From: Bacteroidota bacterium
GTDB lineage: Bacteria > Bacteroidota > Bacteroidia > Chitinophagales > JADIYW01
Reading direction: 5' to 3'
Assembly: GCA_028288625.1 (NCBI GenBank)
Contig: JAQBNI010000074.1
Location: 1 to 64,000 of the forward strand
Length of the DNA stretch: 64,000 bases
Of this stretch, positions 7,398 through 16,466 are shown in pieces; position 1 is the first letter of the stretch; each line of letters starts with the position of its first letter. Below the pieces are notes generated by a model. That model had not been told where the DNA came from. It made no database searches and saw nothing but the letters and a program-made list of their open reading frames with translations. The translations under genes and the position numbers were made by a program.

Positions 7398-8880
7398 ACG
7401 GAAGCTTAAAAATTATAAAGTTGCTGTAAACACAGTTGATTTATCCTTGCCTGTTCATCTTTCTTCTTTAAAAAAAGTGGCTATCATCGGTGGTGGCATC
7501 GCAGGATTAAGCGCCGCTGCAAATCTTTCGGAACGCGGTTTTGAAGTTACACTCTTTGAAAAAAATAATTACCTGGGAGGAAAATTAGGATCGTGGAGTT
7601 TTCAAAGTCATGGAGAAACACTGCAGGCGGAACACGGCTTTCATGCATTTTTCCGCCAGTATTACAACTTGCGAAATTTTATGAAGAAGATAGATGTGTA
7701 CAAACATCTTATTTCCATCGATGATTATATTATATTATACAAGGACGGTAAACGGCAAGGTTTTGCAGGCATCGACAAAACGCCGGGATTAAATATTATG
7801 GATCTAAGAAAGAAGGGTGTTTTTAATTTTTTTACTTTTCTGAATCCGTTTGCATTTTCATTTTTGCAATTATTAAAATATCATCCCGAAAAAACATTTA
7901 AAAAATTTGACAATGTAAGCTTTGCGCAATTTGCAAAACGCACCTTTATGCCGAAGCGAATGCGTTTAGTCTTTAATAGTTTTTCGCGGGCTTTTTTTGC
8001 ACAACCGGAAAAGATGAGCATGGCGGAACTGATCAAGGGTTTCCATTTTTATTTTTTGAGTAATGATGATGGGTTGATGTACGATGTACTGGATGATGAT
8101 TTTAATACAACATTTTTAAAACCGGTTGAGCATTTTATTCTCCAGCATAACGGCAAAATAAAATTGAATACTGAAATCAATTCCATAGAGTATAAGAATG
8201 AAAAATTTATTGTGGATGATGAAATTTTTGATTACTGTATTTTATCTGCTGATGTAAAACACGTGAGATCATTGGTAGAAAAGAGTAAGGGTTTGGCGGA
8301 ATTCCCTTCATTCCGAAAAAATATCGGAGAATTAAAATGTACAGACCGGTATGCCGTGTGGCGGATCTGGACGGATAAATTTGAACAAGATGATACGCTG
8401 CCGTACTTTATTTTTACTGACAGGCTGCAAGCACTCGACAGTATCACTTTCTATCATAAAATGGAAAAAGAATCGACAGTATGGAGTGAAAAAAATCAGG
8501 GCGGGATTTTTGAACTGCATTCTTATTCGCTTCCTGATGATTTAAAAGAAGATCACGTTATCAAACAGCAATTACTGGAAGAGTTTTATCATTACTTTCC
8601 GGAGCTGCGTGGCATGCAGATCATTCATGAGTATTTTCAGCATCGCGATGATTTCCCCGCCTTTCATTTAGATCAGCATAAAAATAGACCGACTGTAAAA
8701 ACGGAAATTCCGAATTTATTTTTAGCAGGCGATTGGGTGAAGCTGCCTGTTCCTGCTATGCTGATGGAAGCCGCTTATACAAGCGGCGCTATGGCAGCGA
8801 ATTGTATTTTTACAAAAGAACACTTGCAGGAAAATCTTTTGGAAAGTGTTTATGGTTATGGGTTGCTGTCGAAGGAATAG
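7369..8880 (+). CDS. CrtU/CruE-like FAD-dependent carotenoid desaturase/methyltransferase family
   Basis: 503-residue flavoprotein of the CrtI/amine-oxidase superfamily. The Rossmann motif GGGIAG is at 41-46 with the acidic ribose ligand in TLFEK (Glu64). The segments EHGFHAFFRQYYNLR (about 88-102), DSITFYHKMEKES, FELHSYSLP and DWVKLPVPAMLMEAA near the C-terminus match what I recall of isorenieratene synthase-like CrtU/CruE proteins, which aromatise beta- or gamma-carotene rings. The start at 7369 lies inside the Rieske gene and leaves a 35-residue leader before the FAD domain. Its stop directly abuts the stop of the convergent nucleotidyltransferase gene. Assignment to the family is firm; the actual reaction is inference. 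Confidence 0.8.
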   Translation: MRAWWREKIKRKLKNYKVAVNTVDLSLPVHLSSLKKVAIIGGGIAGLSAAANLSERGFEVTLFEKNNYLGGKLGSWSFQSHGETLQAEHGFHAFFRQYYNLRNFMKKIDVYKHLISIDDYIILYKDGKRQGFAGIDKTPGLNIMDLRKKGVFNFFTFLNPFAFSFLQLLKYHPEKTFKKFDNVSFAQFAKRTFMPKRMRLVFNSFSRAFFAQPEKMSMAELIKGFHFYFLSNDDGLMYDVLDDDFNTTFLKPVEHFILQHNGKIKLNTEINSIEYKNEKFIVDDEIFDYCILSADVKHVRSLVEKSKGLAEFPSFRKNIGELKCTDRYAVWRIWTDKFEQDDTLPYFIFTDRLQALDSITFYHKMEKESTVWSEKNQGGIFELHSYSLPDDLKEDHVIKQQLLEEFYHYFPELRGMQIIHEYFQHRDDFPAFHLDQHKNRPTVKTEIPNLFLAGDWVKLPVPAMLMEAAYTSGAMAANCIFTKEHLQENLLESVYGYGLLSKE

Positions 8881-9354
8881 CTATTCTTTTTGTTTCCGGA
8901 TCTTTCCCAACTCTTCAATATCTAAAAGATCTTTTAATCTTCCGGTAGCTTTTTTAGATTCGATAAGATGATTAAAATGTAGATATGGAATTATAATGCT
9001 GGATACAACAATATGTTCGGCTGCATCATAACACTTTTCAAATCCAATTTTTTCTAGTCCTTTAGGCATTCCTATGATATCTACATAAAATCCATTATCC
9101 AGTATGATTTCACAAAATCCTGCAGCTAATGGAAGATCAGTAAATGCTTCCATCCCCTCCATATTTAATACTTTGAGCGCATCAATAAATTTTAACCGGT
9201 TTTCATTTGTATCATGAAGCCAGATGTCTATATCGCCTGTCGTTCGTGAATATCCGTGTAAGTTGGTAGCAAATCCACCTATCAGTATATACTCAACTTT
9301 AAATTGATTTAAACTTTTAAAGAATGACAAAATATCATTGTCGTAAATATCCAT
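8881..9354 (-). CDS. MNT-type nucleotidyltransferase-fold protein
   Basis: Small nucleotidyltransferase, about 157 residues, with GG at 26-27 in YILIGGFATNLHGYSRTTG and the metal-binding DID at 41-43 in GDIDIW, then a third acidic position in YVDIIG. Relatives include minimal nucleotidyltransferases and AbiEii-like toxins. The start ATG 9354 overlaps the stop TGA of the upstream small gene (TGATG), so the pair is translationally coupled. The TTG at 9357 is a less likely start. The C-terminal half (KKATGRLKDLLDIEEL) is the usual helical tail. The target (tRNA, protein, antibiotic) cannot be read from the sequence. Confidence 0.8.
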   Translation of the reverse strand: MDIYDNDILSFFKSLNQFKVEYILIGGFATNLHGYSRTTGDIDIWLHDTNENRLKFIDALKVLNMEGMEAFTDLPLAAGFCEIILDNGFYVDIIGMPKGLEKIGFEKCYDAAEHIVVSSIIIPYLHFNHLIESKKATGRLKDLLDIEELGKIRKQKE

Positions 9355-9536
9355 CAATTATTTTTTTTTCTGAAGATGTATTTTGCCGTTGGAGCTTTTA
9401 GGGGTTTGCCGCCATTTAATTTTATGGAAGTATCAATTAGTTTTAATAGGAAGAGAAAACGTTCATTTGCATCTTTCCCGAAATTGCGTTCTACATTGCC
9501 ATTTTCGCCGTCTGTATGAATGAATATTTTTGGCAT
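9354..9536 (-). CDS. Small hypothetical protein coupled to the nucleotidyltransferase
   Basis: 60-residue basic protein (begins MPKIFIHTDGENG, ends FRKKNN), not recognised. It begins with ATG 9536 and ends with a TGA that shares its A with the ATG of the nucleotidyltransferase gene, so the two are one transcript with coupled translation. A run of nine T (nine A on the coding strand) at 9361-9369 sits just before the stop and could slip. Small protein plus minimal nucleotidyltransferase is a toxin-antitoxin-like arrangement, but function is not demonstrated. Confidence 0.6.
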   Translation of the reverse strand: MPKIFIHTDGENGNVERNFGKDANERFLFLLKLIDTSIKLNGGKPLKAPTAKYIFRKKNN

Positions 9537-9570
9537 ACTGCAAATTAATCATTATTTCTATAGAGATGAA

Positions 9571-10707
9571 TTATTTACTATCCCATGTTTCAATAAATTT
9601 GATCAGCACTTCCTTCACAGCTTCTAAAGCTTCAGGGTCAATATGCTCGATCGTATCCAATCGCGTGTGATAACATGGATCGAGTTTATCGGAGCACATG
9701 CCAATCACACAAACCGCCGGCAATCCCAGGATATGAAAAGCAGAAGCATCGCTTGCGCCAACTGCTAACGGTAATTTTTTGTAAGGTATATTAACTGCTT
9801 TAAAAGCATCTTCCACTAACTGCACATTTTCCTTTTTGTAAAACACAAGCGTATTTGTTTCTGATGTTGCAATGGTCAGGTGTTCTTTATTCTTGATGGT
9901 ATCGAGGTTAAACAGAAATGCTTTCTCATCTAGCAGCTGCTGTTTATGTACCTCCGCATAAGCAAATGCGCCGCGCAACGCTGCCTCTTCAGAACCAAAA
10001 CTGATCAGGCGCAATCTTGTATGCTGCAATTTTCGCGCAGAAAAAACTTTTGCCATTTCTACAGCTAGTGCAACACCGGTTAAATTATCTGACGCGCCAT
10101 GCACAACCTCTTCGCCATGCATATCATAAAACACGATCAAAATTGGTGTCATTATTGCAAACAACCACCAGATATTGGTAAACCATGCTGCTTGAATAAA
10201 AATATTGAGGAATGCGAAAATACCCATCAGCACAATTTGAAATCCTGCAATGACTGATAAAACGGCACCAGGATGCTTTAATTTGTACCACCATTTAAAT
10301 TCTTTTACACTATCAATATGTCCGGCAACTATTAAAGTAGTTTTTGCTGTTTGCAGCGGCTCTATATTTCCAATTACATTCCACGAAGTTTTTTTAGGAA
10401 AAAGAAAGTCAAGCCAGTGACGATAGGTAACAAAATGTCCAAAAAATAATATAGTATTCAGCAAGCCGAGCACGCCCGCAATACGCACATCAACTTTTAG
10501 AAGTATCAGAACGAGCACATAAATAATACAGAAGATCTTTAAAGATTGGAAATGTGATTCAAGAGGAGATTCAAATTCTTCGACAACCACATTGTCGCAA
10601 TATTTTTTCAGGATATCCGCCGTATAATATTGTGCATTTTTTTCCTGTTCGCTTCCGAAGTACCTGCCTCCGAAGCGTGTGATAATATCCTGTATGTAAA
10701 TAAGCAT
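9571..10707 (-). CDS. M28-family metallopeptidase with transmembrane insert
   Basis: 378-residue zinc aminopeptidase-fold protein. The M28 ligands are visible in order: His in VAGHIDS, Asp in HGASDNLTG, the Glu-Glu pair in FGSEEAALRG, Asp in FNLDTI and His in CYHTRLDT. Unusually, the domain is interrupted by hydrophobic segments: two around 57-93, before the first ligand, and two around 145-195, between the first and second ligands. It is therefore likely an integral membrane peptidase. The start ATG 10707 has a normal N-terminus without a signal peptide. It is divergently arranged with the PAP2-like gene. Confidence 0.85.
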   Translation of the reverse strand: MLIYIQDIITRFGGRYFGSEQEKNAQYYTADILKKYCDNVVVEEFESPLESHFQSLKIFCIIYVLVLILLKVDVRIAGVLGLLNTILFFGHFVTYRHWLDFLFPKKTSWNVIGNIEPLQTAKTTLIVAGHIDSVKEFKWWYKLKHPGAVLSVIAGFQIVLMGIFAFLNIFIQAAWFTNIWWLFAIMTPILIVFYDMHGEEVVHGASDNLTGVALAVEMAKVFSARKLQHTRLRLISFGSEEAALRGAFAYAEVHKQQLLDEKAFLFNLDTIKNKEHLTIATSETNTLVFYKKENVQLVEDAFKAVNIPYKKLPLAVGASDASAFHILGLPAVCVIGMCSDKLDPCYHTRLDTIEHIDPEALEAVKEVLIKFIETWDSK

Positions 10708-10818
10708 AAGTCAATAATCTTGTATGAAAAGTATGTATTTTAATTAATTTAACTCACTGTTTACAGTTATTTTTTAATCTTTTTGTGAGATTGGACATTT
10801 ATATTGAATGATAATCAA

Positions 10819-10826
10819 TAATTTTG
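10819..10826 (+). promoter_or_regulatory. -7 element TAATTTTG upstream of the PAP2-like gene
   Basis: A full match to TAnnTTTG, 16 bp before ATG 10843. The nearest TTG triplets are 12 or 25 nt upstream, so the -33 element is not convincing. Confidence 0.4.
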
Positions 10827-10842
10827 CAGCCAAACCATTAAG

Positions 10843-11532
10843 ATGAAAGGATTACAATTCTTCAGAGATATAAAAACTGCCTGGAAATCTATATGGTCCT
10901 CAAAGATTTTTCGTGCGCATTTTTTTCTCACTGTTGTCATTTTTGCAGTTGTTGCGCATTATTGCACCTTATATATCAGTACATGGGAAATAAGAAGGGG
11001 TACATCTTTATTAGACCCTTTATTAAACATGCTGACACCAAGAGATTTTTCTGTGTATATATTTTGCATCCTTCATTCAGCAATATTGCTCTCCCTGTTT
11101 TTTAGCCTGGATGACCCTAAAGAATTATTGAAAGCATTCCAGGCGTACTCGTTGTTATTGCTGCTTCGTACATCCTTCATTTATTTTATTCCTTTGGAAG
11201 CGCCGAAGGGGATGATCTATTTAGAGGATCCTTTCGTGGGCTTTTTCCTGAATAGTGTTCACGTGGTGACAAAAGATCTTTTCTTTTCGGGACACATCTC
11301 TTCCATGTTTTTATTTATTTATTTCTCGCATAAAAAATTCTGGAGAACTTACCTTAAAATTGTAACGCCAATTCTTGCTGCATTGCTCCTGTGGCAACAT
11401 GTACATTACACTGTAGATATTATTGCTGCACCTTTCTTTGCTTTCATTTGCTGCAAATTAATTGATGTCTTAAATGAAAGATGGGAATACGGTATGGGAA
11501 GGATCAGGTTCCGCAGATGGCAATACCGGTAA
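10843..11532 (+). CDS. PAP2_C (sphingomyelin-synthase-like) membrane phosphotransferase/phosphatase
   Basis: 229-residue polytopic membrane protein with about six hydrophobic segments. The catalytic residues fit the sphingomyelin synthase-like PAP2_C pattern: His151 in LFFSGHISSMF, and His188 and Asp192 in QHVHYTVDI (His-Tyr-Thr-x-Asp). Such enzymes transfer or hydrolyse phospho-headgroups on lipids. Members of the Bacteroidetes make sphingolipids, so a role in dihydroceramide or phosphoceramide headgroup chemistry is plausible, though a plain lipid phosphatase is also possible. It is a monocistronic gene that ends 3 bp before the convergent esterase gene. Confidence 0.8.
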   Translation: MKGLQFFRDIKTAWKSIWSSKIFRAHFFLTVVIFAVVAHYCTLYISTWEIRRGTSLLDPLLNMLTPRDFSVYIFCILHSAILLSLFFSLDDPKELLKAFQAYSLLLLLRTSFIYFIPLEAPKGMIYLEDPFVGFFLNSVHVVTKDLFFSGHISSMFLFIYFSHKKFWRTYLKIVTPILAALLLWQHVHYTVDIIAAPFFAFICCKLIDVLNERWEYGMGRIRFRRWQYR

Positions 11533-11535
11533 CGG

Positions 11536-12780
11536 TTATTTAGAAGCTGCCATATCCTTTTTCAAAGCTTTTTCTTTTTGTTCTATTTCAAAGATGCATT
11601 CGTATGTAACCATTCGAAGTGCAAGCTCGCGCGGATCGTTTGCGATATGCGTGCCCATCTTATTCATCACATAAGCAAAGGCTACCTGCTTCTCCGGATC
11701 AGCAAATCCACCTGAACCACCCGCGCCAAATGTGCCGTAACTCCTGTAATTGATACCGAAATTCTGATATTCTGAAGGCTTCGCGAAACCCAGTGAAAAA
11801 GGAATATCCACATGCAAAACAAGATCATCCTTGCCTTCCTTCGGATGTACCGGTGCAGCTTCGAGTAATGCGAGGGTATTCTTGTGTACCTGGAGTTTTT
11901 TTCCGCCGGTTGCAAATTCATTGTATGCCTGCGCAATCGAGCGTGCGTTGCCGAACCCATGTGCCGAGCCGAGGGGAATGGAAATATATTTTCGCTTGTT
12001 AAAATTATTCAGGTTGATCGCATGCGGAGGATTTAACAGCGATTTGTAGAAATAAGAAAACGGGTTTAATAATCCTCTGACGATGTGACCGACATCTGAA
12101 TTTTCTTTTGCAGTGAAAGCTTCGTGCGGTAAGAAAGGAATGAGCTGCGCTAGTTTTTCTGCAGGAAAATTTTCTTCTAACCCGATAGAGAAATCTATTT
12201 TTAATTTATCCGCAAGCTCTTCTTTAAAAAAAATATGCAGCGGTCTGTTTTGCGGATCTGCTCTTTTACAAATTTCGTTTTCATACATCCCTATCGTCCA
12301 TGCATGATAACCCTTGCGATCGCCGGGAATCCAGTATGGTTTTTGTTTAGCAAGACAGTTGGATAATTTTTCCTCGTTAGTGAGCACTTCGTAACTTAAA
12401 GTTTTCTCATTTGTAAACAAGCCCGCCTGGTGGCTAAGCAACTGGCGTATCGTTATATTTTCTTTTCCGTTAAACGCAAACTCCGGCCAGTAAAATGCAA
12501 CCCTTTCATCGTAATCAATTAAACCTTTTGAATGCAGCAACGAGAATGCAAGTGATGATAATCCCTTCGTTGTTGAGAATACAATTGCCCTTGTGTCTTC
12601 CTGCCATTCCTCTGTTCGTTTCTTGTTTTTATAGCCTCCCCAGAGATCCACTACTTTCTTTCCCTTATAATAAATACAGCATGAAGCGCCGACTTCTTTT
12701 CTTTTTTCGAAATTTTCTTCAAAGGTTTTCTTCACCTTTTCGAAACCTTCACTAACAAAACCGGAAACAGGAACGGGCAT
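11536..12780 (-). CDS. Serine hydrolase of the beta-lactamase/esterase VIII family
   Basis: 414-residue protein with the class C beta-lactamase fold as found in EstB-like carboxylesterases. The nucleophile motif is S69-T-T-K72 in VFSTTKGLSS. A Tyr in GYHAWTIG fits the second catalytic position, and GAGGSGGFADP fits the third-motif loop. There is no signal peptide, so it is probably cytoplasmic and an esterase rather than a beta-lactamase. It is transcribed alone, convergent with the PAP2-like gene and divergent from leuC. Confidence 0.82.
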   Translation of the reverse strand: MPVPVSGFVSEGFEKVKKTFEENFEKRKEVGASCCIYYKGKKVVDLWGGYKNKKRTEEWQEDTRAIVFSTTKGLSSLAFSLLHSKGLIDYDERVAFYWPEFAFNGKENITIRQLLSHQAGLFTNEKTLSYEVLTNEEKLSNCLAKQKPYWIPGDRKGYHAWTIGMYENEICKRADPQNRPLHIFFKEELADKLKIDFSIGLEENFPAEKLAQLIPFLPHEAFTAKENSDVGHIVRGLLNPFSYFYKSLLNPPHAINLNNFNKRKYISIPLGSAHGFGNARSIAQAYNEFATGGKKLQVHKNTLALLEAAPVHPKEGKDDLVLHVDIPFSLGFAKPSEYQNFGINYRSYGTFGAGGSGGFADPEKQVAFAYVMNKMGTHIANDPRELALRMVTYECIFEIEQKEKALKKDMAASK

Positions 12781-12906
12781 AGGTAATTTTTTGAATGCAG
12801 AAGATACACTTTTCTTTTAACTTTTAATGATAGCTTAATCAAAGCAGAATGTTCCGCCGCAATTAATTCAATAACTTGTAAGACGCTTTAAAAACAACAA
12901 TGTTGC

Positions 12907-14280
12907 ATGCAACAAACATTATTTGATAAGATATGGGATGCTCATGTGGTACATTCAATCGAGAATGGACCGCAGGTAATTTATATTGATAAACATTTTA
13001 TTCATGAGGTCACCACACCGCAAGCTTTTGCAGGGTTGGACAAGCGGGGAATTAAAGTTTTGCGACCTGAAAAAACGGTTGCGACAGCAGATCATAATGT
13101 GCCGACAAAGGAACAGCATCTTCCTATAAAAGAAAAATTATCGCGGCAGCAAGTGGAAACACTCATACAGAATTGTAAAAATCACGGGATAGAATTATAT
13201 GGATTAGGACATCCGTTCCAGGGAATCGTGCACGTGATCGGACCCGAGTTGGGTATCACGCAGCCGGGAATTACTATTGTTTGCGGCGACTCTCACACAT
13301 CCACGCATGGGGCGCTTGGAGCTATAGCATTTGGTATCGGCACATCCGAAGTCGAACAGGTTTTAGCTACACAATGTATTTTGCAAACGAAGCCAAAAAA
13401 AATGCGGATCAATGTGGAAGGAACGCTTGGAAAAGGCGTTACATCAAAAGATATTATTTTGTACATCATTTCAAAAATTTCTACAAGCGGCGGAACCGGT
13501 TATTTTGTAGAGTATGCAGGTTCTGCGATCAGGAACTTAAGTATGGAATCGCGCATGACCATCTGCAACATGAGCATAGAAATGGGTGCACGCGGAGGCA
13601 TTATTGCACCCGATGAAATTACTTTTGAATATTTAAGAGGACGAAAATTTGCACCAAAAGATTTTGATGCCGCAATAGAACAATGGAAAAAATTGAAGAC
13701 GGATGAAGAAGCTGTTTTTGATATAGAATATACTTTTGATGCGGCAGATATTGAACCGATGATCACGTATGGAACAAATCCTTCGATGGGTATCAAGATT
13801 TCAGAAAACATTCCGGACAATGAAGACAATGGTTTATCAAAAGCGTTGCAATATATGGGCTTTGAAAAAGGGCAGTCGTTGATCGACAAAAATATTGATT
13901 ATGTCTTTGTAGGCAGCTGCACGAATTCGCGCATGGAAGACCTGCGTTTGTTTTGCAGCCTGATCAAAGGAAAACAAAAAGCGGAAAATGTAACGGTGTG
14001 GATTGTTCCGGGCAGCAAGCAGATCGAACAGCAGGCAATTGCTGAAGGTTTGGATAAAATATTAGCGGAAGCCGGTATTGATTTCAGAGAACCCGGTTGC
14101 TCCGCTTGCCTCGGGATGAATGAAGATAAAATTCCTGCGGGAAAATATTGCATCTCTACATCAAACAGGAATTTTGAAGGCAGGCAGGGACAAGGCGCAA
14201 GAACATTGCTGGCTAGTCCGCTGATGGCTGCAGCGGCAGCTGTTACCGGCAAGATCACTGACGTCAGAAAATTAATGTGA
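12907..14280 (+). CDS. leuC: 3-isopropylmalate dehydratase large subunit
   Basis: Aconitase-superfamily subunit of isopropylmalate isomerase (leucine biosynthesis), 457 residues. The [4Fe-4S] ligands are visible as the Cys in [10 protein letters not shown] near residue 338 and the pair in [11 protein letters not shown] near 398 and 401. The N-terminal pattern [10 protein letters not shown] and the [11 protein letters not shown]-like segment ([11 protein letters not shown]) are standard. It forms the holoenzyme with LeuD, encoded 55 bp downstream. The other leucine genes (leuA, leuB) are not in the window. The 126-bp upstream spacer shows no clear attenuator. Confidence 0.96.
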   Translation: MQQTLFDKIWDAHVVHSIENGPQVIYIDKHFIHEVTTPQAFAGLDKRGIKVLRPEKTVATADHNVPTKEQHLPIKEKLSRQQVETLIQNCKNHGIELYGLGHPFQGIVHVIGPELGITQPGITIVCGDSHTSTHGALGAIAFGIGTSEVEQVLATQCILQTKPKKMRINVEGTLGKGVTSKDIILYIISKISTSGGTGYFVEYAGSAIRNLSMESRMTICNMSIEMGARGGIIAPDEITFEYLRGRKFAPKDFDAAIEQWKKLKTDEEAVFDIEYTFDAADIEPMITYGTNPSMGIKISENIPDNEDNGLSKALQYMGFEKGQSLIDKNIDYVFVGSCTNSRMEDLRLFCSLIKGKQKAENVTVWIVPGSKQIEQQAIAEGLDKILAEAGIDFREPGCSACLGMNEDKIPAGKYCISTSNRNFEGRQGQGARTLLASPLMAAAAAVTGKITDVRKLM

Positions 14281-14300
14281 AAATTTGAACGGAGTTTTTG

Positions 14301-14335
14301 TACGAAATACGAACTACGCAATACTCAATACTAAC
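14301..14335. repeat. Heptamer array A (5 units) abutting the leuD start codon
   Basis: Five consecutive 7-bp units sharing TAC at positions 1-3, such as TACGAAA, TACGCAA and TACTCAA. The last unit ends at 14335 and the leuD ATG begins at 14336. The array replaces the place where a ribosome-binding region would be. Confidence 0.8.
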
Positions 14336-14917
14336 ATGGAAAAATTTACAACCATAACAAGCACTGCAGTTCCATTAAATCGAGAAGATGTTGACACCGA
14401 TCAGATCATTCCTGCGCGCTATTTAAAAGCAACAACGCGAGAAGGTTTCGGTAATAATTTATTCCGCGACTGGCGATACAATGCAGACAATACACCAAAA
14501 GATTTTGTTTTGAATGATAAAAAATATTCAGGTGAAATATTAGTTGCCGGAAAAAACTTCGGCTGCGGAAGCTCAAGGGAACATGCCGCTTGGGCAATAC
14601 ATGATTACGGTTTTCGTGTTGTGGTGTCCAGTTTTTTTGCAGACATTTTTAAAAACAATGCTTTGAATAACGGCTTGCTGCCTGTAGTTGTTTCTCCGGA
14701 ATTTTTACAGCAATTATTTTCTGCAATTGAAAAAGATCCTCAAACAGAAATTAAAATTGATCTTGGAAAACAACAAATATCAATTGCAGATAAAGTAGAA
14801 TCATTCGATATCAATCCATATAAAAAAACCTGTATGATCAATGGCTACGATGATATCGACTTCCTATTTAGCCTGAAAGAAGAAATTGGCAATTTTGAGC
14901 TAAAAACAAATAATTAA
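14336..14917 (+). CDS. leuD: 3-isopropylmalate dehydratase small subunit
   Basis: Swivel-domain subunit that pairs with LeuC, 193 residues. Diagnostic motifs are [17 protein letters not shown] (about 15-31) and [17 protein letters not shown] (about 70-86). I chose ATG 14336 (MEKFTTI); the frame upstream of it (from 14285) is made of a heptamer array and spacer and is not conserved protein. The array abuts the start codon, so translation initiation depends on a repeat-derived leader. Confidence 0.95.
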   Translation: MEKFTTITSTAVPLNREDVDTDQIIPARYLKATTREGFGNNLFRDWRYNADNTPKDFVLNDKKYSGEILVAGKNFGCGSSREHAAWAIHDYGFRVVVSSFFADIFKNNALNNGLLPVVVSPEFLQQLFSAIEKDPQTEIKIDLGKQQISIADKVESFDINPYKKTCMINGYDDIDFLFSLKEEIGNFELKTNN

Positions 14918-14977
14918 TTCTATTATTGAATAATTAATATTAACTTTATTGTTATCTGTTCATCAATATAAATAACA

Positions 14978-15598
14978 ATGAAACCGATATCAAGATTATT
15001 TCTCCCCTTATTAGTCGTAGCAATTTTCCAGAGCTGCATCCCAACGGGCGGCGGTGTTGCTAATCCCAATGCATTTGCAGTCAATAAAACCGTTAACCAG
15101 TTAAGCTATCCCGCTCATGGTGTGGAAAAAGTAATTTCGTTGCCATTCATCAATGATTCATTTATTGTATCACAATATGACTGGCCATTATACGCGTCTC
15201 CGAATCTGAATGTCACTACTATGCAAATACAAGCTCCCACTGATATTGAAATGGTAACGGACAGCCTCAGCCCTAATGGAAATCAGAAACCAAGATCATT
15301 ATCTTTCAACTCTACATTAGATGCAACGATATCCAACTGGACAAATCCATATTATAACATTTACCTGATAGATCAGCTGGTGGAGTATAATCGTGTATTC
15401 AATGTTCCTACAGGGAATACCATATACACGGCGCTAATACCGGATGGCATCCATTATTTCGGATTTCGCACGACGAAAACAAATCCTTACACATACTTCT
15501 GGCTAAAAACAGAAATAAAGAATAACCCAACCGGCGGCAAACAATTGGTGATCAATAATGGTGCATACGGCTCGGGTTCTGTGATAGTGGGCAAGTAG
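14978..15598 (+). CDS. Hypothetical lipoprotein
   Basis: 206-residue protein with a lipoprotein signal peptide ending in IFQSC (lipobox Cys at about 21), followed by a Gly-rich linker. The mature part is rich in Tyr, Asn, Thr and Pro and looks all-beta. I do not recognise a family. It probably has its own promoter, since 60 bp of AT-rich spacer separate it from leuD, but no consensus promoter is evident. Confidence 0.7.
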   Translation: MKPISRLFLPLLVVAIFQSCIPTGGGVANPNAFAVNKTVNQLSYPAHGVEKVISLPFINDSFIVSQYDWPLYASPNLNVTTMQIQAPTDIEMVTDSLSPNGNQKPRSLSFNSTLDATISNWTNPYYNIYLIDQLVEYNRVFNVPTGNTIYTALIPDGIHYFGFRTTKTNPYTYFWLKTEIKNNPTGGKQLVINNGAYGSGSVIVGK

Positions 15599-15670
15599 TT
15601 AACCGGCATATAAGGTATCCCTCAAAATTTAGTATTTTAGTGCTTTATTTTTAGAAGTGATGCGTTTGTA

Positions 15671-16447
15671 ATGACAAAAGATCAGTTAAACATTTCTTTA
15701 GAACCGGGGAAAAAAATATATTTTCTTTCAGACCTCCATCTTCGAGCACCCGACCATGCAACAAGCCTGATCCGAGAACAAAAAGTGATCCGTTTTATTG
15801 AATCTATAGAAGCCAATGCACACGCAATTTTTTTTATTGGGGATACTTTTGATTTCTGGTTTGAATACGAACACGTCGTGCCGAAAGGATTTATCAGGAT
15901 ACTGTCAAAGCTCGCACAGGTAAAACAAAAAGGGGTAGATATTTATATATTTACCGGTAATCACGATATGTGGTTTAAGGATTATCTCGGAGAAGAAGCC
16001 GGAGTGACGATCTGCAATGGGAAAATGGAATTGAACTGCAATGAATCCTCCTTGTTGCTGGCACACGGCGATGGATTAGGTCCGGGAGATCTGAAGTATA
16101 AAATATTAAAGAGAATTTTTTCGAATCGTTTTTGCCGCTGGCTTTTTAAATGGCTGCATCCCGATATTGGTATCAAAATTGCACAGCTATGGAGCAGGCA
16201 TAGTTATACAGATCCTGCTATAGAAGCTTTCCACGGGGAAGATAAAGAATGGCTGATCCAGTATTGTAAAAAGAAATTGACGGAAAGACACTATGATTAT
16301 TTTTTGATGGGACACCGGCATTTGCCAATGGATATTGTGCTGAATGAAAAAAGCCGGTATATAAATCTCGGCGACTGGATATTGAATTGCAGCTATGCAG
16401 TATTTGATGGTGAAAATATGCGCTTAATAAAATTTGATGATAAATAG
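15671..16447 (+). CDS. lpxH: UDP-2,3-diacylglucosamine diphosphatase-like metallophosphoesterase
   Basis: 258-residue calcineurin-type phosphoesterase with all metal motifs: SDLHL near 18-22, GDTFDFWFEY near 57-66, GNHDMW near 97-102, AHGDGLG near 127-133 and the late GHRHLPM near 216-222. The FDFWFEY sequence is typical of LpxH-type lipid A enzymes, which hydrolyse UDP-2,3-diacylglucosamine to lipid X at the inner face of the membrane. The 14-bp overlap of its end with the longest frame of the next gene suggests co-transcription with the secreted protein that follows. Confidence 0.87.
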   Translation: MTKDQLNISLEPGKKIYFLSDLHLRAPDHATSLIREQKVIRFIESIEANAHAIFFIGDTFDFWFEYEHVVPKGFIRILSKLAQVKQKGVDIYIFTGNHDMWFKDYLGEEAGVTICNGKMELNCNESSLLLAHGDGLGPGDLKYKILKRIFSNRFCRWLFKWLHPDIGIKIAQLWSRHSYTDPAIEAFHGEDKEWLIQYCKKKLTERHYDYFLMGHRHLPMDIVLNEKSRYINLGDWILNCSYAVFDGENMRLIKFDDK

Positions 16448-16466
16448 AGAAAGAGATACAGTAAAG

